Origin: Clostridia bacterium
Lineage (GTDB): Bacteria > Bacillota > Clostridia > Christensenellales > DTU072
Direction of reading: 5' to 3'
NCBI GenBank assembly: GCA_016297005.1
Contig: JAEDHK010000005.1
Coordinates: 110,253 to 174,252 of the forward strand
Length of the DNA: 64,000 bases
Positions 44,318 to 52,168 of this stretch are shown one piece after another (position 1 is the first letter of the stretch; every line of letters starts with the position of its first letter). The notes beneath the pieces were generated by a model, which did not search any database, was not told the DNA's origin, and saw only the letters and a list, made by a program, of their open reading frames with translations. A program made the position numbers and the translations under genes.

Positions 44318-45501
44318 AATCTCTCCTTTTTTTCGACGATCGCCGTAATTCTTTCTTGATCGCCAATGATCAATAATTTGTCATTTTCTTTTATTTCTTT
44401 TGAAGAATATATATCATTTCCATCTTTAACTATTCTAAAATAGCCGCTTTTTAATAAACGTGTCGGACTTAGATGATCTAATCTTGTCAAAATATCTTTC
44501 AATTTGTTTGATTTTGACTCAAAAATATGGTTTTGATATATTTTTGAGAGTTTTAAGAAAGAATTGATTTTTTCCTGTTGCAACTTGATAATAAAGTTTG
44601 CTTTATTTTTTATCGTTTGAGCGATGTTTTTGATTCGATTTTCTACGGAATAATAGATATCGTTTACTTTGTCTCCGATCTGTTCCGCAAGGTCGAGAAT
44701 TTCGTTTTTTACAAGATCGGCGTCGAAAGCGACTTTTTCAGCGGCGGCCGTCGGAGTGATTGCACGATAGTCCGCGACGTAATCGCAAAGAGTATAATCT
44801 GTTTCGTGTCCAATCGCCGAGATCACCGGCGTTTTCATGTTGTAGATCACACGGACCAGTTGTTCGTCGTTAAACGAATATAGATCTTCAAACGAGCCGC
44901 CTCCTCTTGCCAGGATGATGACGTCGAATCCGTATTCGTCGGCGTTAATGAGAGCCGTTATTATGTCTGAAACACAGTTTTCCCCTTGCACTCTGACGTC
45001 TATAACGGATATGTTCGTAACGGTATTCTTTTTCAACGAAGTTGTTAAAAAATCTTGTACGGCCGCTCCTTGCGTGCTGGTAACGACGGCCACACGCTTG
45101 GGTCTGACGGGGATATCTTTTTTGTGCTCTTCGCGGAAAAGTCCCTCTTCTTCAAGTTTTTTGCGCAGTTGTTCCAGGCGTTCATACAGTATACCTCGCC
45201 CAAAAGGCGTAATTTGGTAAGCTTTTACGTTGATCTGACCACCTTTGGAATAATAATTGATGCTGCCTCGGACAAGAACTTGCGTGCCGTTTTTCGGTGC
45301 TATTTCAGGCGGACAGTTGTAAAAAACGACCTTAATTTGTGCCTTTGGGTCTTTCAGGATAAAATAGCAATGCCCGCCGACAACCGAACATCCGGAGACT
45401 TCGCCTACGACGGGAATATTATGGAGCAATTCTTCTTCATTGAAGATATGTGAGATGTAATAATTTAATTCTTCAACCGTTAAATAGTCTTTAGAGGGCA
45501 T
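44314..45501 (-). CDS. xseA: Exodeoxyribonuclease VII large subunit
   Basis: 395 residues. The N-terminal OB-fold has NIPVVGEVSGC; the catalytic domain has ILARGGGSFEDL and GHETDYTLCDYVADYRAITPTAAAE. A coiled-coil region (about 265-340) and a short C-terminal tail follow. It degrades single-stranded DNA from both ends. It overlaps folD by 11 bases. Confidence 0.95.
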   Translation of the reverse strand: MPSKDYLTVEELNYYISHIFNEEELLHNIPVVGEVSGCSVVGGHCYFILKDPKAQIKVVFYNCPPEIAPKNGTQVLVRGSINYYSKGGQINVKAYQITPFGRGILYERLEQLRKKLEEEGLFREEHKKDIPVRPKRVAVVTSTQGAAVQDFLTTSLKKNTVTNISVIDVRVQGENCVSDIITALINADEYGFDVIILARGGGSFEDLYSFNDEQLVRVIYNMKTPVISAIGHETDYTLCDYVADYRAITPTAAAEKVAFDADLVKNEILDLAEQIGDKVNDIYYSVENRIKNIAQTIKNKANFIIKLQQEKINSFLKLSKIYQNHIFESKSNKLKDILTRLDHLSPTRLLKSGYFRIVKDGNDIYSSKEIKENDKLLIIGDQERITAIVEKKERL

Positions 45502-46321
45502 TTTGAGCCGCCTTAACGGTGTTGCACATCAGGCAGGTAACCGTCATGGGACCGACGCCGCCCGGGACGGGAGTAATGTAAGAGCACTTTGGGGCTACGT
45601 TTTCAAAATCGACGTCGCCGCACAGTTTGCCGTCTACTCGGTTAATGCCTACGTCAATAACTACGGCGCCCTCTTTGACCATATCGGCGGTAATAAATTT
45701 AGCTTTACCGATCGCAACGATAAGAATATCTGCTTGTCTGGTAATTGCCGCAAGATCGGCCGTTTTAGAGTGGCATACGGAAACGGTTGCGTTCGCTTGT
45801 AAAAGAAGAAGGGAAACGGGCTTTCCGACGATGTTACTGCGTCCTACTACAACGGCGTGTTTTCCGGCGACGGGTATGGCGTATTCCGACAATAATTTCA
45901 TGATGCCTTGCGGCGTGCAGGACGTCAGACAATCTTCTCCGAGTAATAATTTCCCGATCTGATTCGCACTGAATCCATCGACGTCTTTCTCGGTTGCGAT
46001 GCATTCCAATATTTTTCTTTCGTTCAGATGTTTCGGGAGCGGTAATTGTACGAGAATGCCGTTGATGCGCTTATCCGTATTAAGTTCAAAAATTACCTTT
46101 TTCAGTTCCTCTTCCGTAACAGTTGATGGAAATGAAAACCTATATGAATGAATGCCGAGTTGTTGGCAGGCTTTTTCTTTATTACGAACGTATACCTGAG
46201 AAGCTGCATCGTCCCCGACGATGATAACGGCCAAGCCGACTGCTTCGGGTATGTTTTTTACCTTTTCGGAGAGTTCTGCTCTTATTTTTTCGGATGTTTT
46301 TTTACCGTCGATCAGGATCAT
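45491..46321 (-). CDS. folD: Methylenetetrahydrofolate dehydrogenase/cyclohydrolase
   Basis: 276 residues. The substrate-site patches VGDDAASQVYVRNKEKAC (with the catalytic lysine) and GILVQLPLPKHL, and the NADP-binding GRSNIVGKPVSLLLL, are all present, with TPVPGGVGPMT at the end. It interconverts one-carbon tetrahydrofolates. It overlaps nusB by 20 bases. Confidence 0.97.
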   Translation of the reverse strand: MILIDGKKTSEKIRAELSEKVKNIPEAVGLAVIIVGDDAASQVYVRNKEKACQQLGIHSYRFSFPSTVTEEELKKVIFELNTDKRINGILVQLPLPKHLNERKILECIATEKDVDGFSANQIGKLLLGEDCLTSCTPQGIMKLLSEYAIPVAGKHAVVVGRSNIVGKPVSLLLLQANATVSVCHSKTADLAAITRQADILIVAIGKAKFITADMVKEGAVVIDVGINRVDGKLCGDVDFENVAPKCSYITPVPGGVGPMTVTCLMCNTVKAAQNAL

Positions 46322-46724
46322 TTGAGGTTACTTCCTTGTATACCGAAGAAAGTATTCCGTTGACGAAAGAATGACTTTTTTCGGTGGAATAATGTTTGAC
46401 AAGCACAACCGCCTCGTTTATGGAAACGGAAAGCGGAATCTCTTTGTTCATATATTTCATTTCATAGATAGCTACGAGCAATGCCGAAAGATCGGTTTTA
46501 TAAATTCTGTCCGCAACGAAGCCATGAGAATATTTTTCTACGACGGAAATCAATTCGTCAAAATGTTCCGTAATGCCGGAATAGACTTTTTCAAGATATT
46601 TGACGTCTTCGGCATCCAGATCCGCATTGGTAAAGACGTCGTACGTTTTAGTGTTTTTTGTGTGGTTGAATAAATATTCAAAAACCAACTTGTAAGCGTA
46701 TTCTCTTGCTATTTTTCTGCTCAT
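46302..46724 (-). CDS. nusB: Transcription antitermination factor NusB
   Basis: 140 residues, all-helical. REYAYKLVFEYLFN at the start and SVSINEAVVLVKHYSTEKSHSFVNGILSS at the end are family hallmarks. It binds boxA RNA with NusE during rRNA transcription. It overlaps asp23 by 4 bases and folD by 20 bases. Confidence 0.94.
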   Translation of the reverse strand: MSRKIAREYAYKLVFEYLFNHTKNTKTYDVFTNADLDAEDVKYLEKVYSGITEHFDELISVVEKYSHGFVADRIYKTDLSALLVAIYEMKYMNKEIPLSVSINEAVVLVKHYSTEKSHSFVNGILSSVYKEVTSNDPDRR

Positions 46725-47080
46725 ACCGATAAAAAGATGGCGTTACTGACGTTTACGTTGATAGGACCGGGCGTTAAAGGAGTATTTTCTTTTATGGCGC
46801 TGATGATCTTCTCTTGCAACTCGCACGCAACGTGCGGAACGCTGAACCCAAAAATTACATTAATATAAACGTCGACGGTTACCGTCGTGCCGCCGATGTA
46901 AACGTGAACGTTCCTACTTCCCAAAGAAAAACCGGATTTGGTCTTTTTTCTTTTGCCGTCGTGCAATTCTTTCGCGATGCCTTCCGTATTGAGCATGGCG
47001 GTATTAACGAGAGAGGTAACGAGATTGGTGTAGCGAGACGTTTCTTCTTGCGTTAAAGAGTCCTTTATGACGCTTTTCAT
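46721..47080 (-). CDS. Asp23/Gls24 family envelope stress protein
   Basis: 119 residues from ATG 47080. VTSLVNTAMLNTEGIAKE and VTVDVYINVIFGFSVPHVACELQEKI are typical of the Asp23 (YqhY) family; YqhY is tied to fatty-acid/envelope homeostasis. An in-frame TTG 13 codons upstream lies 5' of the promoter and is rejected. The promoter -10 box ends 6 bases before the ATG, so translation is probably leaderless. The gene leads asp23-nusB-folD-xseA-xseB-ispA and is flanked by a 16-bp inverted repeat. Confidence 0.9.
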   Translation of the reverse strand: MKSVIKDSLTQEETSRYTNLVTSLVNTAMLNTEGIAKELHDGKRKKTKSGFSLGSRNVHVYIGGTTVTVDVYINVIFGFSVPHVACELQEKIISAIKENTPLTPGPINVNVSNAIFLSV

Positions 47081-47116
47081 ACTGAAAGTATAACACAAAA
47101 GACTCTTTAACGCAAG
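47047..47116. repeat. 16-bp perfect inverted repeat around the asp23 promoter and start
   Basis: Arms at 47047-47062 and 47101-47116 are exact reverse complements (CTTGCGTTAAAGAGTC and GACTCTTTAACGCAAG), 38 bases apart. One arm contains the -35 box of the asp23 promoter, the other lies in codons 7-12 of asp23. The arms start 54 bp apart, about five helical turns. It may be a pair of operator half-sites, or a stem that forms only in read-through RNA from spoIIIAH and traps the asp23 start codon in its loop. Confidence 0.9.
47087..47115 (-). promoter_or_regulatory. Sigma-A promoter of the asp23-ispA operon, leaderless type
   Basis: On the minus strand TTGCGT (47110-47115), 17-bp spacer, TATACT (47087-47092), then six bases to ATG 47080. 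The predicted first transcribed base is the A of the start codon. Confidence 0.75.
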
Positions 47117-47140
47117 CACATTTTAAACCTTTTATCCCCT

Positions 47141-47626
47141 TTACACGTATGGGATAACGACGACGTCGGCAGCAGTATACTCCGTTTGTTCGGTAATGAT
47201 ATTGAGTACTTGCGCCGTCTCTTCCAGCGTAAGTTCGCTGTCCTTAATTACGACGTTGACGTTGTTATCGCTGATCGTGACGATGCAATCGTCGAAACCG
47301 TAAGCTTTTATCAGGCCTTCGAGAGTAGTTTCCGTTTCCATATTATTAACAAGGCCGAGATACATTTTTTTTGCGTCGGAAACGGTCGCTTCGTCGGCAG
47401 TCGTACTTGCCATGATTTCTTCGAGATACAGGATCTCCTGATTTCTCGTTGCCGTACGATCGTCTCTGTACGTTGAGAAGAACGTCGGAGCGGCTTGTTC
47501 AGGCTGCGTATCGCTTTTCGCATTTTTTGCTTTTTGTACGGTCAAAAAGTAATTCAGACATGCTACACCGGCAAGCAGAACGACCAAAGATACCAGTACG
47601 ATGATTTTTTTCTTGTTAACTTTCAT
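47141..47626 (-). CDS. spoIIIAH: Stage III sporulation protein AH
   Basis: 161 residues. One membrane anchor (about 8-28) and a periplasmic-type domain with the SpoIIIAH pattern (NQEILYLEEIMAS, then CIVTISDNNVNVVIK and VVVIPYV). It interacts with SpoIIQ across the two membranes of the forespore. AGGAGG precedes the ATG. It ends the spoIIIA operon. Confidence 0.92.
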   Translation of the reverse strand: MKVNKKKIIVLVSLVVLLAGVACLNYFLTVQKAKNAKSDTQPEQAAPTFFSTYRDDRTATRNQEILYLEEIMASTTADEATVSDAKKMYLGLVNNMETETTLEGLIKAYGFDDCIVTISDNNVNVVIKDSELTLEETAQVLNIITEQTEYTAADVVVIPYV

Positions 47627-47651
47627 TGTTAAAGCCTCCTAATTAATAATT

Positions 47652-48029
47652 TTATGACTGTTTTTTTATTATTTTTATGTTTTTATTGTCCGTTTGAACG
47701 ATGGTACGGACTGCCTGACGTATCTTTAAGCGTATTGCCGGATCGTCTGCGTTTTCGGCGACAACCAGGACGCTACTCGTTTTGTCTTTTGTCGTTATCA
47801 TAACTTGCACCTCCCCCACCCCGTCGATTTGAGACAGGATTTCGGCTAATTTTTCTTCTTGTTCGGAATACGTTACGGCGCTTTTTTCGGTCGAAGATAC
47901 GCTTTTTTCTGCGTCATCGAAGTATTTGCTTCCGACAAGTAGCGTGACGCCGACGATGAAGAACATGCAAAAAATTTTAATGCCGGGCAGGCGTGCAATT
48001 TTTTTTATCGCGTCTTTTATTTGCCCCAT
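47652..48029 (-). CDS. spoIIIAG: Stage III sporulation protein AG
   Basis: 125 residues. A short cytoplasmic start, one membrane helix (about 18-36), then EQEEKLAEILSQIDGVGEVQVMITT, the ring-building-motif fold of SpoIIIAG. It forms the large ring of the mother-cell feeding-tube complex. Shorter than Bacillus AG (about 230 residues), lacking much of the insertion that forms the beta barrel. It overlaps spoIIIAF by 13 bases. Confidence 0.92.
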   Translation of the reverse strand: MGQIKDAIKKIARLPGIKIFCMFFIVGVTLLVGSKYFDDAEKSVSSTEKSAVTYSEQEEKLAEILSQIDGVGEVQVMITTKDKTSSVLVVAENADDPAIRLKIRQAVRTIVQTDNKNIKIIKKQS

Positions 48030-48472
48030 ACTCGTATTTTTTCCTCGCTGACGCCAAGATACGTTTTGATCGTATCGATTACCGTTTTACTGTTTTTATA
48101 TATATTCCCGTCTTTTTCCGATATGACAGATTCTTGCAAGTATATATCGACAAATTCTATCTCTCCTTTTTCGTTCTCTGTCAGCCGAATCGTACACTCG
48201 ACGCCTGAATCGTTCAGATTCTTTTCCGCAAGCGTGCGAAAGAAATCGGTTTGAATTGTCGTGCTTTCCATAGAGACTTCTTCCGCTTGAAAAACATTCG
48301 AAAGTTCGTCGGAGTTTTTGATCAATCGGACGAGCGGCATGAGCATCAATAAGATAAGACCGATCCGTAAAAAACCGACGACGTACTTTTTTGTTGTCCC
48401 CTCGCTTAAAAACAGTTCTAAAACGGTTGAAATCAAACAAACGGAAGAAACGGCCAAGATCCACTCTTTCAT
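48017..48472 (-). CDS. spoIIIAF: Stage III sporulation protein AF
   Basis: 151 residues from ATG 48472. Two N-terminal membrane helices (about 5-25 and 35-55, with KYVVGFLRIGLILLMLMPLV) and a ring-building-type C-terminal domain. The longer open frame upstream lies inside spoIIIAE; ATG 48472 overlaps the spoIIIAE stop as ATGA and has GGAGG six bases upstream. Confidence 0.9.
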   Translation of the reverse strand: MKEWILAVSSVCLISTVLELFLSEGTTKKYVVGFLRIGLILLMLMPLVRLIKNSDELSNVFQAEEVSMESTTIQTDFFRTLAEKNLNDSGVECTIRLTENEKGEIEFVDIYLQESVISEKDGNIYKNSKTVIDTIKTYLGVSEEKIRVWGK

Positions 48473-49665
48473 TGAACGCCTCCGTTGCAGGACAGGATGA
48501 TCAACATAATAATTATAAAAAGAGTAAACGACGCACAAAGGAGCAGGACGAGCAAAAGTTTCAGACAGTCTGATAACTCATATAACATTGCAGGTATTCT
48601 GGCGTCGCCGAACGGTTCTGCAAAAGAAGCCGTCAGGCGTAGAGTCAGTATGGTTAATAATATTTTTAATAACGGAGAAAGTATGATCAGGACAAGAAGC
48701 AAAACGGCGGTAACGCCTATTGCGTTTTTTACAACGATACAAGAAGAAACGACGATATCAAATCCATCTTTTAAATAGTTACCGACGATAGGGACGTATC
48801 CCGATAAAGCGTTTTTTGCGCTTCGTATTATTAAAGAATCGTTTCCCGCGCCAGCTATGCCCTTGGCCGTTGTAACGGTGCCGAGCAGTCCGAACAGAAA
48901 AGAAACGCACCATCCGATCGCCGAACGAACCGTTTTTACCATTTTACCGAGTTTTATATTTTCGTTCATATGTCCGACGATCGTAAGGGCCATACAAACG
49001 AAAAATCCCGGTAGAATTAATTTATCGATAATTGTCGAAACGATCACAGAAAAGAAAGTGAGTGCCGGTTGATACAAGCCAGTGGCGCTTACCGAACCTA
49101 ACGCCGTCATGACGGTCATTAAAGGAGGAAAAGCTATTTCAGAAAATCGAGAAAGATGTTTTATGGTTTCAGACGCACTTTTTACTGCGGAACCTGCCAG
49201 ATTCAGCGAAATAACGACAACAACGCCATAGCAAGCGACGTATACGATTTTATTCACTGATTGCGTCGAGAAGCCGGAAGTAAGGTTGGTCAGGACGGAA
49301 AGAAGGACGGCAATAAGCAAGATAACAGCAGCCTGGGCAAGATAGCCGCTTGCGTTCCCGATCAGTATTTCGACGGCAAGTTTAAAAAAATACGTTGCGT
49401 CAGGAACGGATTCCCCTTTTACAATCTTCTTAACCGTTTCTTTCACGGAAGAAATGGTATCAAAACCGTACTCTTCCTTCATCTGCTCCAATAATTCTTC
49501 TAAATCGTCAAGACCAACGTTGTCGATAACGTCGTTTAATACTTTCTCTTGCTCGTCTTCCTCGTTTTCGGCGACGGCGACGTTTTTCGAGAGCGGAACG
49601 AAGCTGAAAAATAATAATCCCAATAATAAAAAAAATGCTATTGAACGCGAGATTCTGTTTTTCAA
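48469..49665 (-). CDS. spoIIIAE: Stage III sporulation protein AE
   Basis: 398 residues. A signal peptide (about 5-32) is followed by an acidic region and eight or so membrane helices; YVPIVGNYLKDGFDIVVSS is a family hallmark. It is part of the channel complex linking mother cell and forespore. The start is TTG, overlapping the spoIIIAD stop (TTGA) with GAGG upstream. Confidence 0.95.
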   Translation of the reverse strand: MKNRISRSIAFFLLLGLLFFSFVPLSKNVAVAENEEDEQEKVLNDVIDNVGLDDLEELLEQMKEEYGFDTISSVKETVKKIVKGESVPDATYFFKLAVEILIGNASGYLAQAAVILLIAVLLSVLTNLTSGFSTQSVNKIVYVACYGVVVVISLNLAGSAVKSASETIKHLSRFSEIAFPPLMTVMTALGSVSATGLYQPALTFFSVIVSTIIDKLILPGFFVCMALTIVGHMNENIKLGKMVKTVRSAIGWCVSFLFGLLGTVTTAKGIAGAGNDSLIIRSAKNALSGYVPIVGNYLKDGFDIVVSSCIVVKNAIGVTAVLLLVLIILSPLLKILLTILTLRLTASFAEPFGDARIPAMLYELSDCLKLLLVLLLCASFTLFIIIMLIILSCNGGVQ

Positions 49666-50048
49666 ATCAATGCCTCTAAAAGGGAGATAATGTCGGTCAG
49701 AATTGGCATAGCGGAAAGTAGAATAACGATTTTTCCGCCCAATTCGATTTTTTTACCGAGCGAAGAACAATCATTATCGTTGCATAAAGAAACAGAAAAT
49801 TCCGTTAAATATCCGATTCCGACAATTTTTATAAGGGAAAGGAAAACAGAAGAAGACAATCCAGCGTTCTGACCGAGCGAAGAAACGGTTCTTATTGCCG
49901 TCGAGATCGAGTCGGAAAGTATAATCAGGATTAAACATCCGGCGGCGACGATCAATAAACGGCCGATCTGAGGTTGTTCAACGCGTAAGAGAGAGTATGC
50001 TGTGACAGCAACGAACGCTACGCCGATTATTTTTCCGAAAAGGGCCAT
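49662..50048 (-). CDS. spoIIIAD: Stage III sporulation protein AD
   Basis: 128 residues, about four membrane helices, with the family end segment EIGGKIVILLSAMPILTDII-like (here ELGGKIVILLSAMP). It begins 4 bases after the spoIIIAC stop with only a weak ribosome-binding site, so it is probably translated by coupling. Confidence 0.93.
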   Translation of the reverse strand: MALFGKIIGVAFVAVTAYSLLRVEQPQIGRLLIVAAGCLILIILSDSISTAIRTVSSLGQNAGLSSSVFLSLIKIVGIGYLTEFSVSLCNDNDCSSLGKKIELGGKIVILLSAMPILTDIISLLEALI

Positions 50049-50052
50049 TTTT

Positions 50053-50250
50053 TCAGTCCAGATAAAATATACTTTTCAGCGTACCGAAGAGACCGCCCAT
50101 CATATCGAGGACGATGGCAAGTACGAGTATCAATCCGGCTATAGTAACAAAAGTAGATATTTCTTTTTTGTCCGTTTTTTCCAATATACTGTTGATAACG
50201 GCGCTAATGATTCCGATCCCGGCGATTTTAAAAATCACATCGATCCCCAT
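50053..50250 (-). CDS. spoIIIAC: Stage III sporulation protein AC
   Basis: 65 residues, two membrane helices (GIDVIFKIAGIGIISAV and STFVTIAGLILVLAIVLDM). ATG 50250 is chosen over an upstream start because AAAGGAG lies 6 bases before it and it gives the normal family length. Confidence 0.93.
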   Translation of the reverse strand: MGIDVIFKIAGIGIISAVINSILEKTDKKEISTFVTIAGLILVLAIVLDMMGGLFGTLKSIFYLD

Positions 50251-50261
50251 ACTATCTCCTT

Positions 50262-50708
50262 TTACCAAAGTACGATTGCTATACCGGCAAAAAGTATCGG
50301 TAGCAATCGAAAAAACGTTTGTCCTTTTTTCCGAAATTCTGTTTTGGCATTTTCGATTTTTTGTTCGGCAATTTTTTCGTATTCGGAAAATACTTTACTT
50401 TGCGTTGCGCAATTGACCGATCTGAGTTCCGATATCATATCCGTCAGTATTTTCAAATCGGGATCGGACGTTTTATTATATTGAACAGCGTCGGCGATCA
50501 TTCCGGCATACTTATTGTTTTTTTGTCGCTCCAACTGAAAAATCAAGTTGAGATCGGCACCGAATCGTCCTATCTCGCTTTCGCATAATGTCATAAAAGA
50601 CAGTATTTCTTTCCATAAGGCCACTTTTTGTTTGTATTTCGTTTCAATTGCCTTGCCGAGAATGAAACCTGATACTAATATGAATATTGCCCCGATGATT
50701 TTAAACAC
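50262..50708 (-). CDS. spoIIIAB: Stage III sporulation protein AB
   Basis: 148 residues. An N-terminal membrane helix, a soluble helical domain resembling the cytoplasmic domain of type II secretion protein GspF (LWKEILSFMTLCESEIG), and a C-terminal membrane helix. The start is GTG, overlapping spoIIIAA by 8 bases, with AGGA upstream. Confidence 0.92.
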   Translation of the reverse strand: MFKIIGAIFILVSGFILGKAIETKYKQKVALWKEILSFMTLCESEIGRFGADLNLIFQLERQKNNKYAGMIADAVQYNKTSDPDLKILTDMISELRSVNCATQSKVFSEYEKIAEQKIENAKTEFRKKGQTFFRLLPILFAGIAIVLW

Positions 50709-51510
50709 GGACGTTTCCTATGGCCTTGATAGTGCCGATAAACGGCTTATCTGTAAGAACGACATATTTTTTGAAAATTTCTTTTCCGATCGGCGGCAAA
50801 GAATCGATCGAGGAAGCGTGAAATGAAGCCAGACATTTGATTCCGGCAAGCGAAAACCTTTTTACGGCGAAAAAATCTTCTTCGGAAAATAACTCGTCGC
50901 AGACGACGATTTCGGGAGCCATTGCGCGAATGATGTTTTCATACAGGTATTTTTTTTCGATTCCCTGTATGATATCCGCTTTTTTCCCAACGCGTAGAGA
51001 CAGAGTATCTCCGCAAAGTTCGTTTCTTTCGTCGATATATAGTGTCTCAAAGCGATCGGACAAAACTCGGGCGATATCCCGTATTAACGTTGTTTTTCCA
51101 CAGTACGGCGGAGAAATAACGACTGTATTCTCAAAAGAAGAGAAAAAGTCTCCCAATTTATTACTGCAACCGATGATTTCATGCGGTACACGGACGCATA
51201 AAGAACGAACGATTGGGAAAAGAATTTTATTATCGACGTTTACTTTTCCTTTCCCGGCAATGCCGATCCTGATACCATTTGTATACGGAATATAACCGGA
51301 CGAGATCTCGTTTTCAAAAGCGTACGGAGAAAAACGCATTGCGCGTTGCATTATTTCTTCGATGTCTTTTTCGCTTGGAGTAAAACGACAATAATAATCC
51401 CCTTTTAATGTCTTTATCAGAGTCTCGTGACCAAGACGAAGACGAATTTCCGTGACTGCATCGTCGTCTTTGATCATGCTGAATAATTTGTCACCCAATA
51501 ATTTACGCAT
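50701..51510 (-). CDS. spoIIIAA: Stage III sporulation protein AA (ATPase)
   Basis: 269 residues. A secretion-ATPase-like protein with P-loop SPPYCGKTT near residue 133 and the Walker-B-like IVVCDELFSEED. It is the cytoplasmic ATPase of the SpoIIIA complex. ATG 51510 follows directly on the T-run of the efp terminator. There is no Shine-Dalgarno site, and a sigma-E-type promoter inside the terminator would give a leader of about 9 bases, nearly all U. Confidence 0.94.
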   Translation of the reverse strand: MRKLLGDKLFSMIKDDDAVTEIRLRLGHETLIKTLKGDYYCRFTPSEKDIEEIMQRAMRFSPYAFENEISSGYIPYTNGIRIGIAGKGKVNVDNKILFPIVRSLCVRVPHEIIGCSNKLGDFFSSFENTVVISPPYCGKTTLIRDIARVLSDRFETLYIDERNELCGDTLSLRVGKKADIIQGIEKKYLYENIIRAMAPEIVVCDELFSEEDFFAVKRFSLAGIKCLASFHASSIDSLPPIGKEIFKKYVVLTDKPFIGTIKAIGNVRV

Positions 51511-51547
51511 AAAAAAACACCGCAGTATTGTATTCCTGCGGTGTTTT
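51511..51547 (-). terminator. Intrinsic terminator of pepP-efp
   Basis: A 10-bp perfect stem AACACCGCAG/CTGCGGTGTT with a 10-base loop, followed by seven Ts on the minus strand. The T-run ends at the ATG of spoIIIAA. Confidence 0.92.
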
Positions 51548-51555
51548 GATTATGA
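51527..51555 (-). promoter_or_regulatory. Sigma-E-type promoter of spoIIIAA, inside the efp terminator
   Basis: On the minus strand TCATAAT (51549-51555), 14-base spacer, AATACAAT (51527-51534), against the sigma-E consensus KMATATT and CATACAAT: 6 of 7 and 7 of 8. The -10 lies in the terminator loop. In Bacillus spoIIIA is a sigma-E operon, which supports the call. Confidence 0.6.
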
Positions 51556-51573
51556 TTCGAATCCCGGGTGAAA

Positions 51574-52137
51574 TTATACTCTCGACATATAGCTTCCGTC
51601 GCGCGTATCAACGCGGATGGTGTCGCCTTCATTAACGAAGAGCGGAACTTGGATTTGATAGCCGGTTTCCAAAGTGGCGTTTTTGGTTCCGGGTTGGGCG
51701 GTTGCACCGGCAATTCCGGGATCTGCTTCGATGACTTTCAGTTCGACGAAGTTTTGCGGATCGCAAGAGAAAGCGCTTCCTTTATAGAAAGCGATATCGC
51801 ATTCGTCGCCTTCTTTGATGAAGTGAAGAGCGTCTTCTACGAGTTCTTTTCCGAGGGGGATCTGTTCATATGTTTCTTGATCCATGAAGTAATAAAAATC
51901 ACCGTCGGCATAGCTATATTGCATCTTCTTTCTTTCGATGTGAGCCAATTCGTATTTTTCGTTGGGGTTGAACGTTCTTTCAATAACGCCGCCCGTCATT
52001 ACGTTGCGGATTTTGGCACGAACAAAAGCGGCGCCCTTGCCCGGTTTAACGTGCAAAAAATCCACGATAAGTTGTACGGTGCCGTCCAATTCGAACGTGA
52101 TACCCTTTCTGAAATCGCCCGCGGTTATATATGGCAT
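51574..52137 (-). CDS. efp: Elongation factor P
   Basis: 187 residues, three OB-type domains. The first has the modification loop VDFLHVKPGKGAAFVRAK; VIEADPGIAGATAQPGTKNATLETGYQIQVPLFVNEGD is the C-terminal signature. It relieves ribosome stalling at proline stretches. GGAGG precedes the ATG. It is cotranscribed with pepP upstream. Confidence 0.97.
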   Translation of the reverse strand: MPYITAGDFRKGITFELDGTVQLIVDFLHVKPGKGAAFVRAKIRNVMTGGVIERTFNPNEKYELAHIERKKMQYSYADGDFYYFMDQETYEQIPLGKELVEDALHFIKEGDECDIAFYKGSAFSCDPQNFVELKVIEADPGIAGATAQPGTKNATLETGYQIQVPLFVNEGDTIRVDTRDGSYMSRV

Positions 52138-52168
52138 AAAAAATTCCTCCGTTCTTTTGATTGTTTTC

